This document shows positions 1-9,643 of a DNA stretch of 64,000 nt, one piece after another (positions within the stretch are counted from its first letter, which is position 1; every line of letters starts with the position of its first letter). A program made the translations under genes and the position numbers. Source of the DNA: Amycolatopsis thermoflava N1165 (lineage in GTDB: Bacteria > Actinomycetota > Actinomycetes > Mycobacteriales > Pseudonocardiaceae); the NCBI RefSeq assembly GCF_000473265.1, contig NZ_KI421511.1:8220415-8284414 (forward strand), read 5' to 3'. Under the pieces are notes generated by a model. The model saw nothing but the letters and a program-made list of their open reading frames with translations, ran no database searches and was not told the DNA's origin.

Positions 1-105
1 CCCGGTGCTGTCGCGCCCGGTGCTGTCGCGCCCGGTGCTGTCGCGCCCGGTGCTGTCGCGCCCGGTGCTGTCGCGCCCGGCGCTGTCGCGCCCGGCGCTG
101 CCCGC
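1..105. repeat. 15-bp tandem repeat, seven copies
   Basis: Seven head-to-tail units of CCCGGTGCTGTCGCG run from the first base of the window. The sixth and seventh units have changes (T to C at position 6; the seventh also ends CCCGC). The array is cut by the window edge, so its true length is unknown. It lies downstream of the sdhB stop codon. The unit length is a multiple of three, so it could be translated as a five-residue repeat on either strand, but no gene is supported. There are no spacers, so it is not a CRISPR array. Confidence 0.9.
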
Positions 106-141
106 CCGCGCCCCCACATCACCGCGCCGCCCGCCTCCGCA

Positions 142-884
142 TCACCCGGATCGCAGCGCCGCGCCCAGTACGTCCCTGTTCAGGCGGCCGATGGTGTCCA
201 GTGGGATCCCCTTCGGGCACACCGCCGTGCACTCGCCGCTGTTCGTGCAGCCTCCGAAGCCCTCCGCGTCCTGCGCGGCGACCATTGACACCGCCCGCGC
301 CGGGCGCTCCGGCTCGCCCTGCGGGAGGACCCCCAGGTGCGTCGCCTTGGCGGCGGTGAACAGCATGGCCGAACCGTTCGGGCACGCAGCGACACATGCG
401 CCGCAGCCGATGCAGGCCGCCGCTTCGAAAGCGACGTCCGCCGCCGGTTTCGGCACCGGCGTCGCGTGGGCGTCGGGCGCACTGCCGGTCGGCGCCGTGA
501 TGTACCCGCCCGCTTCGATGATCCGGTCCAGCGCCCCACGATCGACCACCAAGTCCTTGACCACCGGGAAAGCCCGCGCCCGCCACGGCTCCACCGTCAC
601 GGTCTGCCCGTCCGCGAAGTGCCGCAGGTGCAGCTGGCACGTGGTGGTCGCCGCCTGCGGGCCGTGCGCCGTGCCGTCGATCACGACCCCGCACGCCCCG
701 CAAATGCCTTCCCGGCAGTCGTGGTCGAACGCCACCGGTTCGTCGCCCGCGGCGGTGAGGCGCTCGTTCAGCACGTCGAGCACCTCCAGGAACGACATGT
801 CCGGCGACAGGCCGTCCACCTCGTACCGCACCAGCCCGCCGCGGTCCGCCGCGTCCTTCTGCCGCCAGATCTTCAACACGAGTT

Positions 885-888
<4 letters not shown>
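142..888 (-). CDS. sdhB: Succinate dehydrogenase/fumarate reductase iron-sulfur subunit
   Basis: This 248-residue subunit passes electrons from the flavoprotein to the membrane quinone site through three Fe-S clusters. An N-terminal 2Fe-2S region with the cysteine run CREGICGACG is followed by a C-terminal ferredoxin region with CIGCGACVAACP and a later CTAVCPKGIP. The GTG start at 888 is preferred because it overlaps the sdhA stop codon in a GTGA junction and the protein then begins VKLVLKIW, as in related subunits. It is the last gene of sdhCAB. The function is secure from motifs and context. Confidence 0.95.
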
Positions 889-2809
<1,921 letters not shown>

Positions 2810-2813
<4 letters not shown>

Positions 2814-3502
2814 CCGGCCAATCCGGTGACGACGGCGAACGGGACGGACAGGTACCCGGCGGTCACGGCGACCGCGACGCCGAGCGCGACGCCCTGCGCG
2901 GTGCGCCGCGCGGCGCCGGACGTGCCGAGGCTCTGCAGTGCGCTCCACAGCCCGTGCCGGATGTGGAACCCGAGCGCGACCACGGCCAGCGTGTAGACCA
3001 GCGTCACGTACCAGAGCCGGAAGTCGGCGACGACGTTGTCGTGCACGGCGCCCGGCACGCCGTTCGGGTTGAGGTGCCCGGTGGTCAGGTCGAGCACGTG
3101 GTAGACGACGAACAACGCGAGGATCACCCCGCCCCAGCGCATGGTGCGCGCCGCGTAGTCGCCTTGGACGCGCCCGCGGTGGGCGTACCGGACCGGCCGG
3201 GCGGCGCGAGCGCGGCGCGCCAGACGAGCCGCGGTGACGGCGTGCAGGACGACGCAGACGACCAGGCCGGCGCGGAGCAACCAGAGGAACCCGGAGTGCC
3301 CGAGGACGCTGTCCAGGATCGTGCGCAGCCAGGCCGCGTAGTGGTCGAAGCTCGCCGCGGACACGAAGAACTTCAGGTTGCCCAGCATGTGCGCGACGAC
3401 GAAGAGCAGCAGGAGCAGGCCGGTCACGGCCATGATCGCCTTCTGCCCGACGGTCGAGGACCACAGCCGGCGTGGTGGTGCGGAACGTTCGAGAAGGGCC
3501 AC
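2810..3502 (-). CDS. sdhC: Succinate dehydrogenase cytochrome b558-type membrane anchor
   Basis: This 230-residue protein with about five membrane segments anchors the SdhAB dimer, binds haem b and reduces quinone. Histidines that could ligate haem lie in the segments around VVAHMLGN, VVLHAVTAARL, YHVLDLTTGH and GFHIRHGLW. It is the first gene of sdhCAB and is divergent from a LysR gene across 71 bp. A single large anchor subunit, with no separate sdhD, is typical of the b558 subfamily, so no gene is missing. Confidence 0.93.
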
Positions 3503-3560
3503 GTGGGCAGCGTGCGGCCCGCGGCGACGAGTCGTCCAATATATCGAAGCGCTCGAGACG

Positions 3561-3575
3561 ATAGCCTCAAGCTAT
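3561..3575 (+). promoter_or_regulatory. Probable LysR autoregulatory site over the start codon
   Basis: ATAGC-N5-GCTAT is a perfect 5-bp inverted repeat that contains the LysR T-N11-A pattern. It overlaps the ATG at 3574. A CGTCCAATA motif lies upstream at 3533-3541. The same pair of motifs, with the same arm and spacer lengths, occurs at the other LysR gene at 8837. Binding here would block initiation of the regulator and could also affect sdhC on the other strand. Confidence 0.5.
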
Positions 3576-4494
3576 GACTCTGCAGCAGCTGCTGTACTTC
3601 CTGGCCGTGGCCGAGACGCGGCACTTCACGCGAGCCGCGGAGCGCACGTATGTGGCGCAGCCCTCACTGAGCAAGCAGGTCCGCGCGCTGGAGGACGAAC
3701 TCGGCGCGCCGTTGTTCAGCCGGGCGCGGGGCAACGTCACGCTGACCCCGGCCGGCGAGGCGCTGCTGCCGATCGCGCGGCGCATCGTCGCCGACGTGGA
3801 CACGGCGCGGCTGGAGGTCGCCGAGCTGGTCGGACTGCGCCGTGGCCGGGTCCGGGTGGGCGCGACGCCGAGCCTGTGCGTCACGGTGTTCGCCGACGTG
3901 CTGCACCGCTTCCACCGCGACTACCCGGGCATCGAGCTGGTGGTGGAGGAGAGCGGTTCGAAGGATCTCGTGCGGGCGCTGACGCACGGCGAGCTGGACC
4001 TGGCGGTGCTGATCGCGGCGGGGGAGGAGGCGGCGCTGACGTTGGTGCCCCTGCTGCGCGAGCGGCTGGTGGTGGCCTCGCCCGCCGGGGTGGACCTGGG
4101 CGCGGAGGTCCGGCTGACGGAGCTGCGCGACCGGCCGCTGGTGATGTTCCGGGAGGGCTACGACCTGCGGGACACCACCCTGCAGGCCTGCCGCGCCGCC
4201 GGGTTCACGCCGGTGTTCGCGGCGCAGGGTGGGGAGATGGACGCCGTGCTGAGGTTCGTCGAGGTGGGGCTCGGGGTCGCGGTGGTGCCGAGCCTGGTGC
4301 TCGCCGGGCGGCCTGCGCTGCGCGGGACGCCGCTGACCGCGCCGGAGATCACCCGCACCATCGCGCTGGCCCAGCGGACGGACGTGGCGCCGACCAACGC
4401 GGCGCGCGCGTTCCGGGAGACGCTGCTCACGCACCTCGAGGAGCTGCACCGGGCCGGGACGCTGCCGGCCGGGGTGGAGCTGGCCGGGCGGTGA
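3574..4494 (+). CDS. LysR-family transcriptional regulator
   Basis: This is a 306-residue LysR-type regulator. The N-terminal winged helix-turn-helix spans about residues 1-60 (FLAVAETRHFTRAAERTYVA, then QPSLSKQVRALEDELG). A periplasmic-binding-like effector domain starts near residue 90 (GRVRVGATPSL). It is divergently transcribed from sdhCAB, the classic arrangement for a LysR protein and its target, so control of succinate dehydrogenase is the simplest inference. The ATG at 3574 sits inside a palindrome, with almost no leader. The effector cannot be read from sequence. Confidence 0.9.
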   Translation: MTLQQLLYFLAVAETRHFTRAAERTYVAQPSLSKQVRALEDELGAPLFSRARGNVTLTPAGEALLPIARRIVADVDTARLEVAELVGLRRGRVRVGATPSLCVTVFADVLHRFHRDYPGIELVVEESGSKDLVRALTHGELDLAVLIAAGEEAALTLVPLLRERLVVASPAGVDLGAEVRLTELRDRPLVMFREGYDLRDTTLQACRAAGFTPVFAAQGGEMDAVLRFVEVGLGVAVVPSLVLAGRPALRGTPLTAPEITRTIALAQRTDVAPTNAARAFRETLLTHLEELHRAGTLPAGVELAGR

Positions 4495-4909
4495 TGCGCC
4501 GGGCGGGGGAGGTGCCCCGGGAGCGGAGTGGTGCTGGTGCGGTGAGAGCGTCCGGAGGGTGTCGCGGGGTGCGGCGGTGCGCACGCGGGGCGCGGCCCGT
4601 GAGCTGGTCCAATGGGCCCGGCGCCCCGCGCCGCCACCCACATCAGTCTTGATCGGTTCACCAATCCCGTGGCCTGATGTAACGCCACGCCTGGCCGGAC
4701 CCGATCTCACGGGATGTCACCACGTGCGCACCCCGGTGCGTCATGTCAGTGAGACCGTGTTCACACGGTTGCGGCAGCGGCCGGCACCTTCTCACCGCGT
4801 GATCAGTGACCCGGAACGCGCGGGGCGGCCGGAGGACTACGGTTCTCCGTAGACTGACTGGACGCGCCCTGGCGGGCAGGGCGAGGTATCTATGCGGGTG
4901 AGGTGGAAA
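4495..4909 (+). promoter_or_regulatory. Upstream region of dxs with two palindromes
   Basis: This non-coding stretch of about 415 bp separates the LysR gene from dxs. It holds ACCGTGT-TC-ACACGGT (4754-4769), a perfect palindrome that could be an operator. It also holds CTACGG-TTCT-CCGTAG (4837-4852) close to dxs, followed by TAGACT, a possible -10 element at 4850-4855. I see no convincing riboswitch or small gene here. Confidence 0.4.
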
Positions 4910-6826
4910 GTGACGCTGCTGGAGTCCGTGCACGGACCGGCCGACCTGAAGCGCATGGGACACGGCCAGCTCGAGCACCTGGCGGGGGAGATCCGCGACT
5001 TCCTGGTCGACAAGGTCCGCCGCTCCGGCGGCCACCTCGGCCCCAACCTCGGCGTGGTCGAGCTGACCCTGGCGCTGCACCGGGTGTTCGACTCGCCGAA
5101 GGACGCGATCGTCTGGGACGTCGGTCACCAGTGCTACGTGCACAAGATCGTGACCGGCAGGCACACCGAGTTCGACCTGCTGCGCCAGCAGGGCGGGCCG
5201 TCGGGCTATCCGTCCCGTGAGGAGAGCGAGCACGACCTGGTGGAGAACAGCCACGCCTCCACCGCGTTGTCCTATGTGGACGGCCTGTCGAAGGCGTTCG
5301 AGCTCGCCGGCGGCGGGCGGCACGCGGTCGCGGTCGTCGGGGACGGCGCGCTGACCGGCGGCATGTGCTGGGAGGCGCTGAACAACATCGCCGCCGAGCC
5401 GGGTCGTCCCGTGGTGATCGTGGTCAACGACAACGGCCGGTCCTACTCGCCGACGATCGGCGGGTTCGCCGAGCACCTGGCCTCACTGCGGCTGCAGCCG
5501 GGCTACGAGCGCATGCTCGACGGCGGGCGCGAGCTGCTGCTCAACACGCCGGTGGTGGGCAAGCCGATCTACGCGGCGCTGCACGCGGCGAAGGCCGGCA
5601 TCAAGGACGCGCTGAGCCCGCAGGAGATGTTCTCCGACCTCAAGCTGAAGTACCTCGGCCCGGTCGACGGCCACGACATCGCGGCGCTGGAGAAGGCGTT
5701 CCAGGCGGCGAAGGCGTTCGGCGGGCCGGTCGTCGTGCACGCGGTCACCGAGAAGGGCCACGGTTACCCGCCCGCGGTGAACCACGAGGCCGACCAGATG
5801 CACCAGACCGACCCGATCGACCCGGAAACCGGCCTGCCCAAGCCGAAGGGCCTGAGCTGGACCGCGGTGTTCGGGGACGAGCTGGCGCGCATCGGCGAGG
5901 AGCGCGAGGACGTCGTGGCGATCACCGCCGCGATGCTGCGCTCGACGGGGCTGCACGAGTTCGCCGAGCGGCACCCGGACCGCTGGTTCGACGTGGGCAT
6001 CGCCGAGCAGCACGCCCTGACCTCGGCCGCCGGCCTCGCGATGGGCGGCATGCACCCGGTGGTCGCGGTGTACTCGACGTTCCTCAACCGGGCGTTCGAC
6101 CAGCTGCTGATGGACGTCGCGCTGCACCGCCAGCCGGTCACGCTGGTGCTGGACCGGGCCGGCATCACCGGGCCGGACGGGCCGAGCCACCACGGCATGT
6201 GGGACCTGTCGCTGCTGGGCATGGTGCCCGGCATCCGGGTCGCCGCGCCGCGCGACGCGCAGACGCTGCGTGAGGAGCTGCGCGAGGCGGTGGCGGTGTC
6301 CGACGGGCCGACCGCGCTGCGGTTCTCCAAGGGCAGCGTCACCGAGTCGGTGCCCGCGGTGGAGCGGATCGGCGTGATCGACGTGCTGCGGCGGCCGCGG
6401 GAAGGCGCGGGCGCCGACGTGCTGCTGGTCGCGGTGGGTGCGTTCGCGCCGCTCGGGCTGGCCGCCGCCGAACGGCTGGCCGACCAGGGCATCGGCGTCA
6501 CCGTCGTCGACCCGCGATGGGTGCTGCCGGTGCCGCGCGAGCTGGTCGGCCTGGCGAGTGAGCACCGGCTGGTCGTGACGGTCGAGGACAGCGGCAGGCA
6601 CGGCGGTTTCGGCAGCGCGCTGGCATCCGTGCTGCGGGACGCCGAGTGCGACGTGCCGCTGCGCGACCTGGCCGTGCCGCAGGAGTTCCTGCCGCACGCT
6701 TCGCGCGAAGAGGTGCTCGCCAGCGTGGGCCTGACGGCGCAAGACGTCGCGCGGCGCGTGACGGAGTGGGCGTCGAACCTGATCGGCGAGGCGCAGCCGG
6801 CCGCGGCGGAGGCCCCGACCGAGTGA
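4910..6826 (+). CDS. dxs: 1-deoxy-D-xylulose-5-phosphate synthase
   Basis: This enzyme condenses pyruvate and glyceraldehyde 3-phosphate, the entry step of the MEP isoprenoid pathway, using thiamine diphosphate. Visible features are GGHLGPNLGVVELT and WDVGHQCYVHK near the N-terminus, the ThDP motif GDGALTGGMCWEALNN, and the transketolase centre with DVGIAEQHALTSAAGLAMGG. The GTG at 4910 gives the usual start MTLLESV and has a purine-rich GAGGTGG just upstream. An in-frame ATG at 4892 would add six residues. The resulting 638 residues fit the family. A strong hairpin follows the stop codon, so it is probably monocistronic. Confidence 0.95.
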   Translation: MTLLESVHGPADLKRMGHGQLEHLAGEIRDFLVDKVRRSGGHLGPNLGVVELTLALHRVFDSPKDAIVWDVGHQCYVHKIVTGRHTEFDLLRQQGGPSGYPSREESEHDLVENSHASTALSYVDGLSKAFELAGGGRHAVAVVGDGALTGGMCWEALNNIAAEPGRPVVIVVNDNGRSYSPTIGGFAEHLASLRLQPGYERMLDGGRELLLNTPVVGKPIYAALHAAKAGIKDALSPQEMFSDLKLKYLGPVDGHDIAALEKAFQAAKAFGGPVVVHAVTEKGHGYPPAVNHEADQMHQTDPIDPETGLPKPKGLSWTAVFGDELARIGEEREDVVAITAAMLRSTGLHEFAERHPDRWFDVGIAEQHALTSAAGLAMGGMHPVVAVYSTFLNRAFDQLLMDVALHRQPVTLVLDRAGITGPDGPSHHGMWDLSLLGMVPGIRVAAPRDAQTLREELREAVAVSDGPTALRFSKGSVTESVPAVERIGVIDVLRRPREGAGADVLLVAVGAFAPLGLAAAERLADQGIGVTVVDPRWVLPVPRELVGLASEHRLVVTVEDSGRHGGFGSALASVLRDAECDVPLRDLAVPQEFLPHASREEVLASVGLTAQDVARRVTEWASNLIGEAQPAAAEAPTE

Positions 6827-6832
6827 CACCGC

Positions 6833-6863
6833 GCGGGCCGCGATCCGGATGGGCGCGGCCCGC
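6833..6863 (+). terminator. Hairpin terminator after dxs
   Basis: GCGGGCCGCG and CGCGGCCCGC form a perfect 10-bp stem with an 11-nt loop, beginning 7 bp after the dxs stop codon. There is no U-tract, which is normal for high-GC actinobacteria. Confidence 0.8.
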
Positions 6864-6908
6864 AGCGGTGGATTCATCGGTGGAGGAGCACCGGCCCGGT
6901 GCCGGTGA

Positions 6909-7229
6909 GTGGCCCCGCGTAATCGCGGCTTGGTGGCCCCGCGTGAGCGCGGCCGCCAAATGGGGCCACGGCTGTTTCCAGGGCGCAGGCCCGGTAGGCC
7001 GCTTCCGGCTGCGCCGCTGCGCGGCGGCGGCACCCCACTGGCCTGGATCAGCGACAGCGCTGGCTCCGTGCGCCCCGCCCAGCCGCGCATGGACTTGGCT
7101 AGGCAAGGCAGTGTCCGGTGGCCGTGCTCAGGCGCCGCCACCAAGCGGAGCGCGGCCGTTCCCCGGCACTGGCCGGTCCCGGCTGCGCGGCGGGCGGCAC
7201 CACACCCGCCTAGACCAGCGACAGCAGCA
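6909..7229. repeat. Degenerate intergenic repeats between dxs and the SUMF1-type gene
   Basis: This region of about 320 bp has no credible gene. It holds two adjacent copies of a GTGGCCCCGCGTRAKCGCGGC-like motif (about 6909-6952). It also holds two diverged copies of a longer unit, roughly 6998-7058 and 7171-7228, both containing CCGGCTGCGC, then GGCGGCAC, then CCAGCGACAGC or TCAGCGACAGC. It looks like decayed copies of an intergenic element rather than coding DNA. Confidence 0.5.
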
Positions 7230-7246
7230 CGAGAGCCCGCGCCCGC

Positions 7247-7888
7247 TCATTGGGAGCGGACCACGCGGAACCCGACGTCGTCGCTGCGGTAGGACGGGTG
7301 GCTGCGGCGCCGGACGGAGGCGCGGCAGCTCCAGTGCTCGTCGAACCAGCCGCCGCCACGCAGGACGCGGTACGGGCCGTACACCTGGGCGTCGTAGACG
7401 TCCCAGCACCAGTCCCACGCGTTGCCGATCATGTCGTGCAACCCCCACGCGTTCGGGCGTTTCCCGCCGACATCGTGGATCCGCTCGCCGGAATTGCCGC
7501 GGTGCCAAGCGATCTCGTCGAGGTCGCCGTAACGCGGGCCGTCCGTTCCGGCGCGGCAGGCGTGCTCCCACTCCGCCTCGGTGGGCAGGCGGTAGCCGTC
7601 CGCGGCCCGGTCCCACTCCACGGCGGCCCCGAACGAGTACACCGGGGACAGTCCCTCGTGGACGGACAACGCGTTGCAGAACCGCGCTGCTTCCGCCCAC
7701 GTCACGCTCTCCACCGGCAGTTCCGGGCCCCGGGAAGCGCTGGGACTGGAACCGGTCACGGCCGCGTACTGCGCCTGCGTCACGTGGTGCGCCGCCATCC
7801 GGAAGGGCGCGACCTCGACGGACCAGCTCCGCTGCGTCCGCCGGTCGGACACCCTCACGCTCCCGCCCGGAACGGCGATCATCTTCAC
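7247..7888 (-). CDS. SUMF1/FGE-fold domain protein
   Basis: This 213-residue protein has the formylglycine-generating-enzyme-like fold: an N-terminal substrate-facing region, YRLPTEAEWEHACRAG near the middle, and GLHDMIGNAWDWCWD followed by RVLRGGGWFDEHWSCRAS at the C-terminus. True FGEs use two cysteines in the C-terminal part to bind copper. Only the one in WSCRAS is present, and the first is replaced by the FDEH stretch, so sulfatase activation is unlikely. The GTG start at 7888 overlaps the stop of the upstream NAD(P)-binding protein in a GTGA junction, so the two are made together. The substrate is unknown. Confidence 0.8.
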   Translation of the reverse strand: MKMIAVPGGSVRVSDRRTQRSWSVEVAPFRMAAHHVTQAQYAAVTGSSPSASRGPELPVESVTWAEAARFCNALSVHEGLSPVYSFGAAVEWDRAADGYRLPTEAEWEHACRAGTDGPRYGDLDEIAWHRGNSGERIHDVGGKRPNAWGLHDMIGNAWDWCWDVYDAQVYGPYRVLRGGGWFDEHWSCRASVRRRSHPSYRSDDVGFRVVRSQ

Positions 7889-8766
7889 CCGGCGGATGCT
7901 ACTGCCGGCCGCAGAACCTCCTCGCACCACTGGCGGAACGTCGTCGGCGTGGTGGCTTCCGGCGTGCGTGGTTCCGCGTTGTCCAGGCCCGCGTTCTTGG
8001 CCGTCGCCATGTCGATCATGGCCTGTGCCATCGCCTCCGACCAGCCCCGCTGCCGCAGGCTCGCCTTCAGTGCCTCGGCCGAGAGCTGCTCGAACCGCAC
8101 CGGCCTGCCCAGCACGTCCGACATGATCTCCGCCACCTCCAGGTAGGTCAGGTCCTCCGGCCCGAGCACCGGAACCTCGCCATGCCCGCTCCACGAATCG
8201 TCGAGCAGCAGCCGGGCGGCGGCGTCGGCGATGTCCTTCGTCGCGCACAGCGGCCGCCGGTGGTCCGGGACGGCCATCTCGGCGAAGACCCCGTCCCGCG
8301 CGATCGACGGCACCTGCCAGAGGAGGTTGTCCATGAAGGTCGGCATCGTCAGCGCGCGGTACCGGACGCCGGTGCTCGCGATCAGGTCGTCCATCGCCAG
8401 CGACGCCGACACGTGCCCGGCGTTGACCGCCACGCCGCGGCCGACGGCCGACACCCCGACCACACGCAGGTCCCGGCCGCGGAACACCTCGCACGCGGGC
8501 CGGGTGAAGTCCAGGAACGCCGCGTCCAGGCTGTCGGCGGAGTGGTTGGGCGGGAGGAGCCAGAAGACCGCGTCGGCGTCCGCGAACGCCTTGCCGACGA
8601 CCTCGGGGTCGCCGTGCGACCCGGTGACGACCTCGGCCTTCTCGCGGACCGCCGCGGTGAGCCGGGACGGGTCGCGCACGATGACACGGACCGGCGCGTC
8701 CGCGGCGAGCAGGGATTCGGTGAGCTGCCGGCCGATCCGGCCGGTGGGTGCGGTTACCACGATCAT
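7885..8766 (-). CDS. NmrA-family NAD(P)-binding protein
   Basis: This 293-residue protein has an N-terminal Rossmann fold with TAPTGRIGRQLTE (GxxGxxG type) and no SDR-type YxxxK active site. That places it with the NmrA/atypical SDR group, which includes quinone reductases and redox sensors. The ATG at 8766 has GGAGG about 8 bases upstream. It is divergent from a LysR gene over 70 bp and coupled to the SUMF1-type gene, so the pair is probably the LysR target. Its substrate cannot be predicted. Confidence 0.8.
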   Translation of the reverse strand: MIVVTAPTGRIGRQLTESLLAADAPVRVIVRDPSRLTAAVREKAEVVTGSHGDPEVVGKAFADADAVFWLLPPNHSADSLDAAFLDFTRPACEVFRGRDLRVVGVSAVGRGVAVNAGHVSASLAMDDLIASTGVRYRALTMPTFMDNLLWQVPSIARDGVFAEMAVPDHRRPLCATKDIADAAARLLLDDSWSGHGEVPVLGPEDLTYLEVAEIMSDVLGRPVRFEQLSAEALKASLRQRGWSEAMAQAMIDMATAKNAGLDNAEPRTPEATTPTTFRQWCEEVLRPAVASAG

Positions 8767-8823
8767 GTGGTCCACCCTCCGCCCCGCGCACGCCGATCGT
8801 CCAATACCTCTTCGCGGACATTG

Positions 8824-8838
8824 ATACCCTTCCGGTAT
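8824..8838 (+). promoter_or_regulatory. Probable LysR autoregulatory site over the start codon
   Basis: ATACC-N5-GGTAT is a perfect inverted repeat with the T-N11-A pattern, overlapping the ATG at 8837. CGTCCAATA recurs upstream at 8798-8806. The layout copies that at 3533-3575 in front of the other LysR gene. Confidence 0.5.
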
Positions 8839-9643
8839 GGATCTGGACCTGCGCAAGCTGCGGTACTTCACCGCCGTCGCCGAGCACGGGCACTTCGGCC
8901 GCGCGGCCGAGCGGCTGCACATCGCGCAGCCGGTGCTGAGCAGGCAGATCCGCGCGCTGGAACGGGAATTGGGCTGCGAGCTGCTGGAGCGCACCACGCG
9001 TTCGGTGCGGCTGACGGCGGCCGGTGAGCAGCTGTACGCGGACGCGCCCAGTGTGCTGGCGGCGGCGGTCGCCGCGACGCGCCGGGCGTACGGCGCGGCG
9101 CGGGGCGCGCGGCGGCTGGTGCTCGGGTTCGCGCCGGGGCTGACCGTCTCGCCCGCGGTCCGGGCGTTCGCGCAGGCGCACCCGGACGTCGAGGTCGAAC
9201 TGCTGCACCTCAACTGGTTCGAGCAGGCCGAAGCGATGCGTGACGGCCGCGCCGACGTCGGGTACCTGCGGCAGCCGTTCGACCCCGCCGGTCTGAAGAC
9301 CCTCCGCGTCGGCAGCGAGCCGAAGGTCGTGTGCCTGCCCGCCGCGCACCCACTGGCCGCGCGGCGACGCGTGCGGCACGCCGACCTGGACGGCGAGCAC
9401 GTCATCGACGCGCAGACCAGGCGGATCAGCACGATCGAGGAGAAGCTGGAACTCGTCGCGGCCGGTCTCGGCATCACGATGATCCCGCGCAGCGTGGCGC
9501 GCTACTACTCGCGGCCGGACGTGATCCACCGGACCATCAGCGACGCCGAGGAGTTCGAGATCTGTCTCGCCGTCGCCGACGGGCACCGGCGCCCGCACCT
9601 GGAAGACTTCGTCACGATCGCGGCGCGCGTGCTGTCCGGATAG
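8837..9643 (+). CDS. LysR-family transcriptional regulator
   Basis: This 268-residue LysR regulator has a helix-turn-helix at the N-terminus (FTAVAEHGHFGRAAERLHIA, then QPVLSRQIRALERELG) and an effector domain from about residue 90 (RRLVLGFAPGLTVSP). It is about 30 residues shorter than usual, mainly at the C-terminus, but no break is visible. It is divergent from the NmrA/SUMF1-type operon, which is its likely target. Its stop codon directly abuts the stop of the convergent permease gene, with no bases between. Confidence 0.88.
   Translation: MDLDLRKLRYFTAVAEHGHFGRAAERLHIAQPVLSRQIRALERELGCELLERTTRSVRLTAAGEQLYADAPSVLAAAVAATRRAYGAARGARRLVLGFAPGLTVSPAVRAFAQAHPDVEVELLHLNWFEQAEAMRDGRADVGYLRQPFDPAGLKTLRVGSEPKVVCLPAAHPLAARRRVRHADLDGEHVIDAQTRRISTIEEKLELVAAGLGITMIPRSVARYYSRPDVIHRTISDAEEFEICLAVADGHRRPHLEDFVTIAARVLSG

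Noticed and set aside
1..105. Possible CRISPR array
   Set aside because: The units are directly adjacent without spacers and too short.
4495..4909. Riboswitch (for example thiamine diphosphate) in front of dxs
   Set aside because: I could not find the conserved core of a known riboswitch; only two palindromes are visible.
7247..7888. True formylglycine-generating enzyme for sulfatases
   Set aside because: One of the two copper-binding cysteines is absent and no sulfatase gene is in the window.
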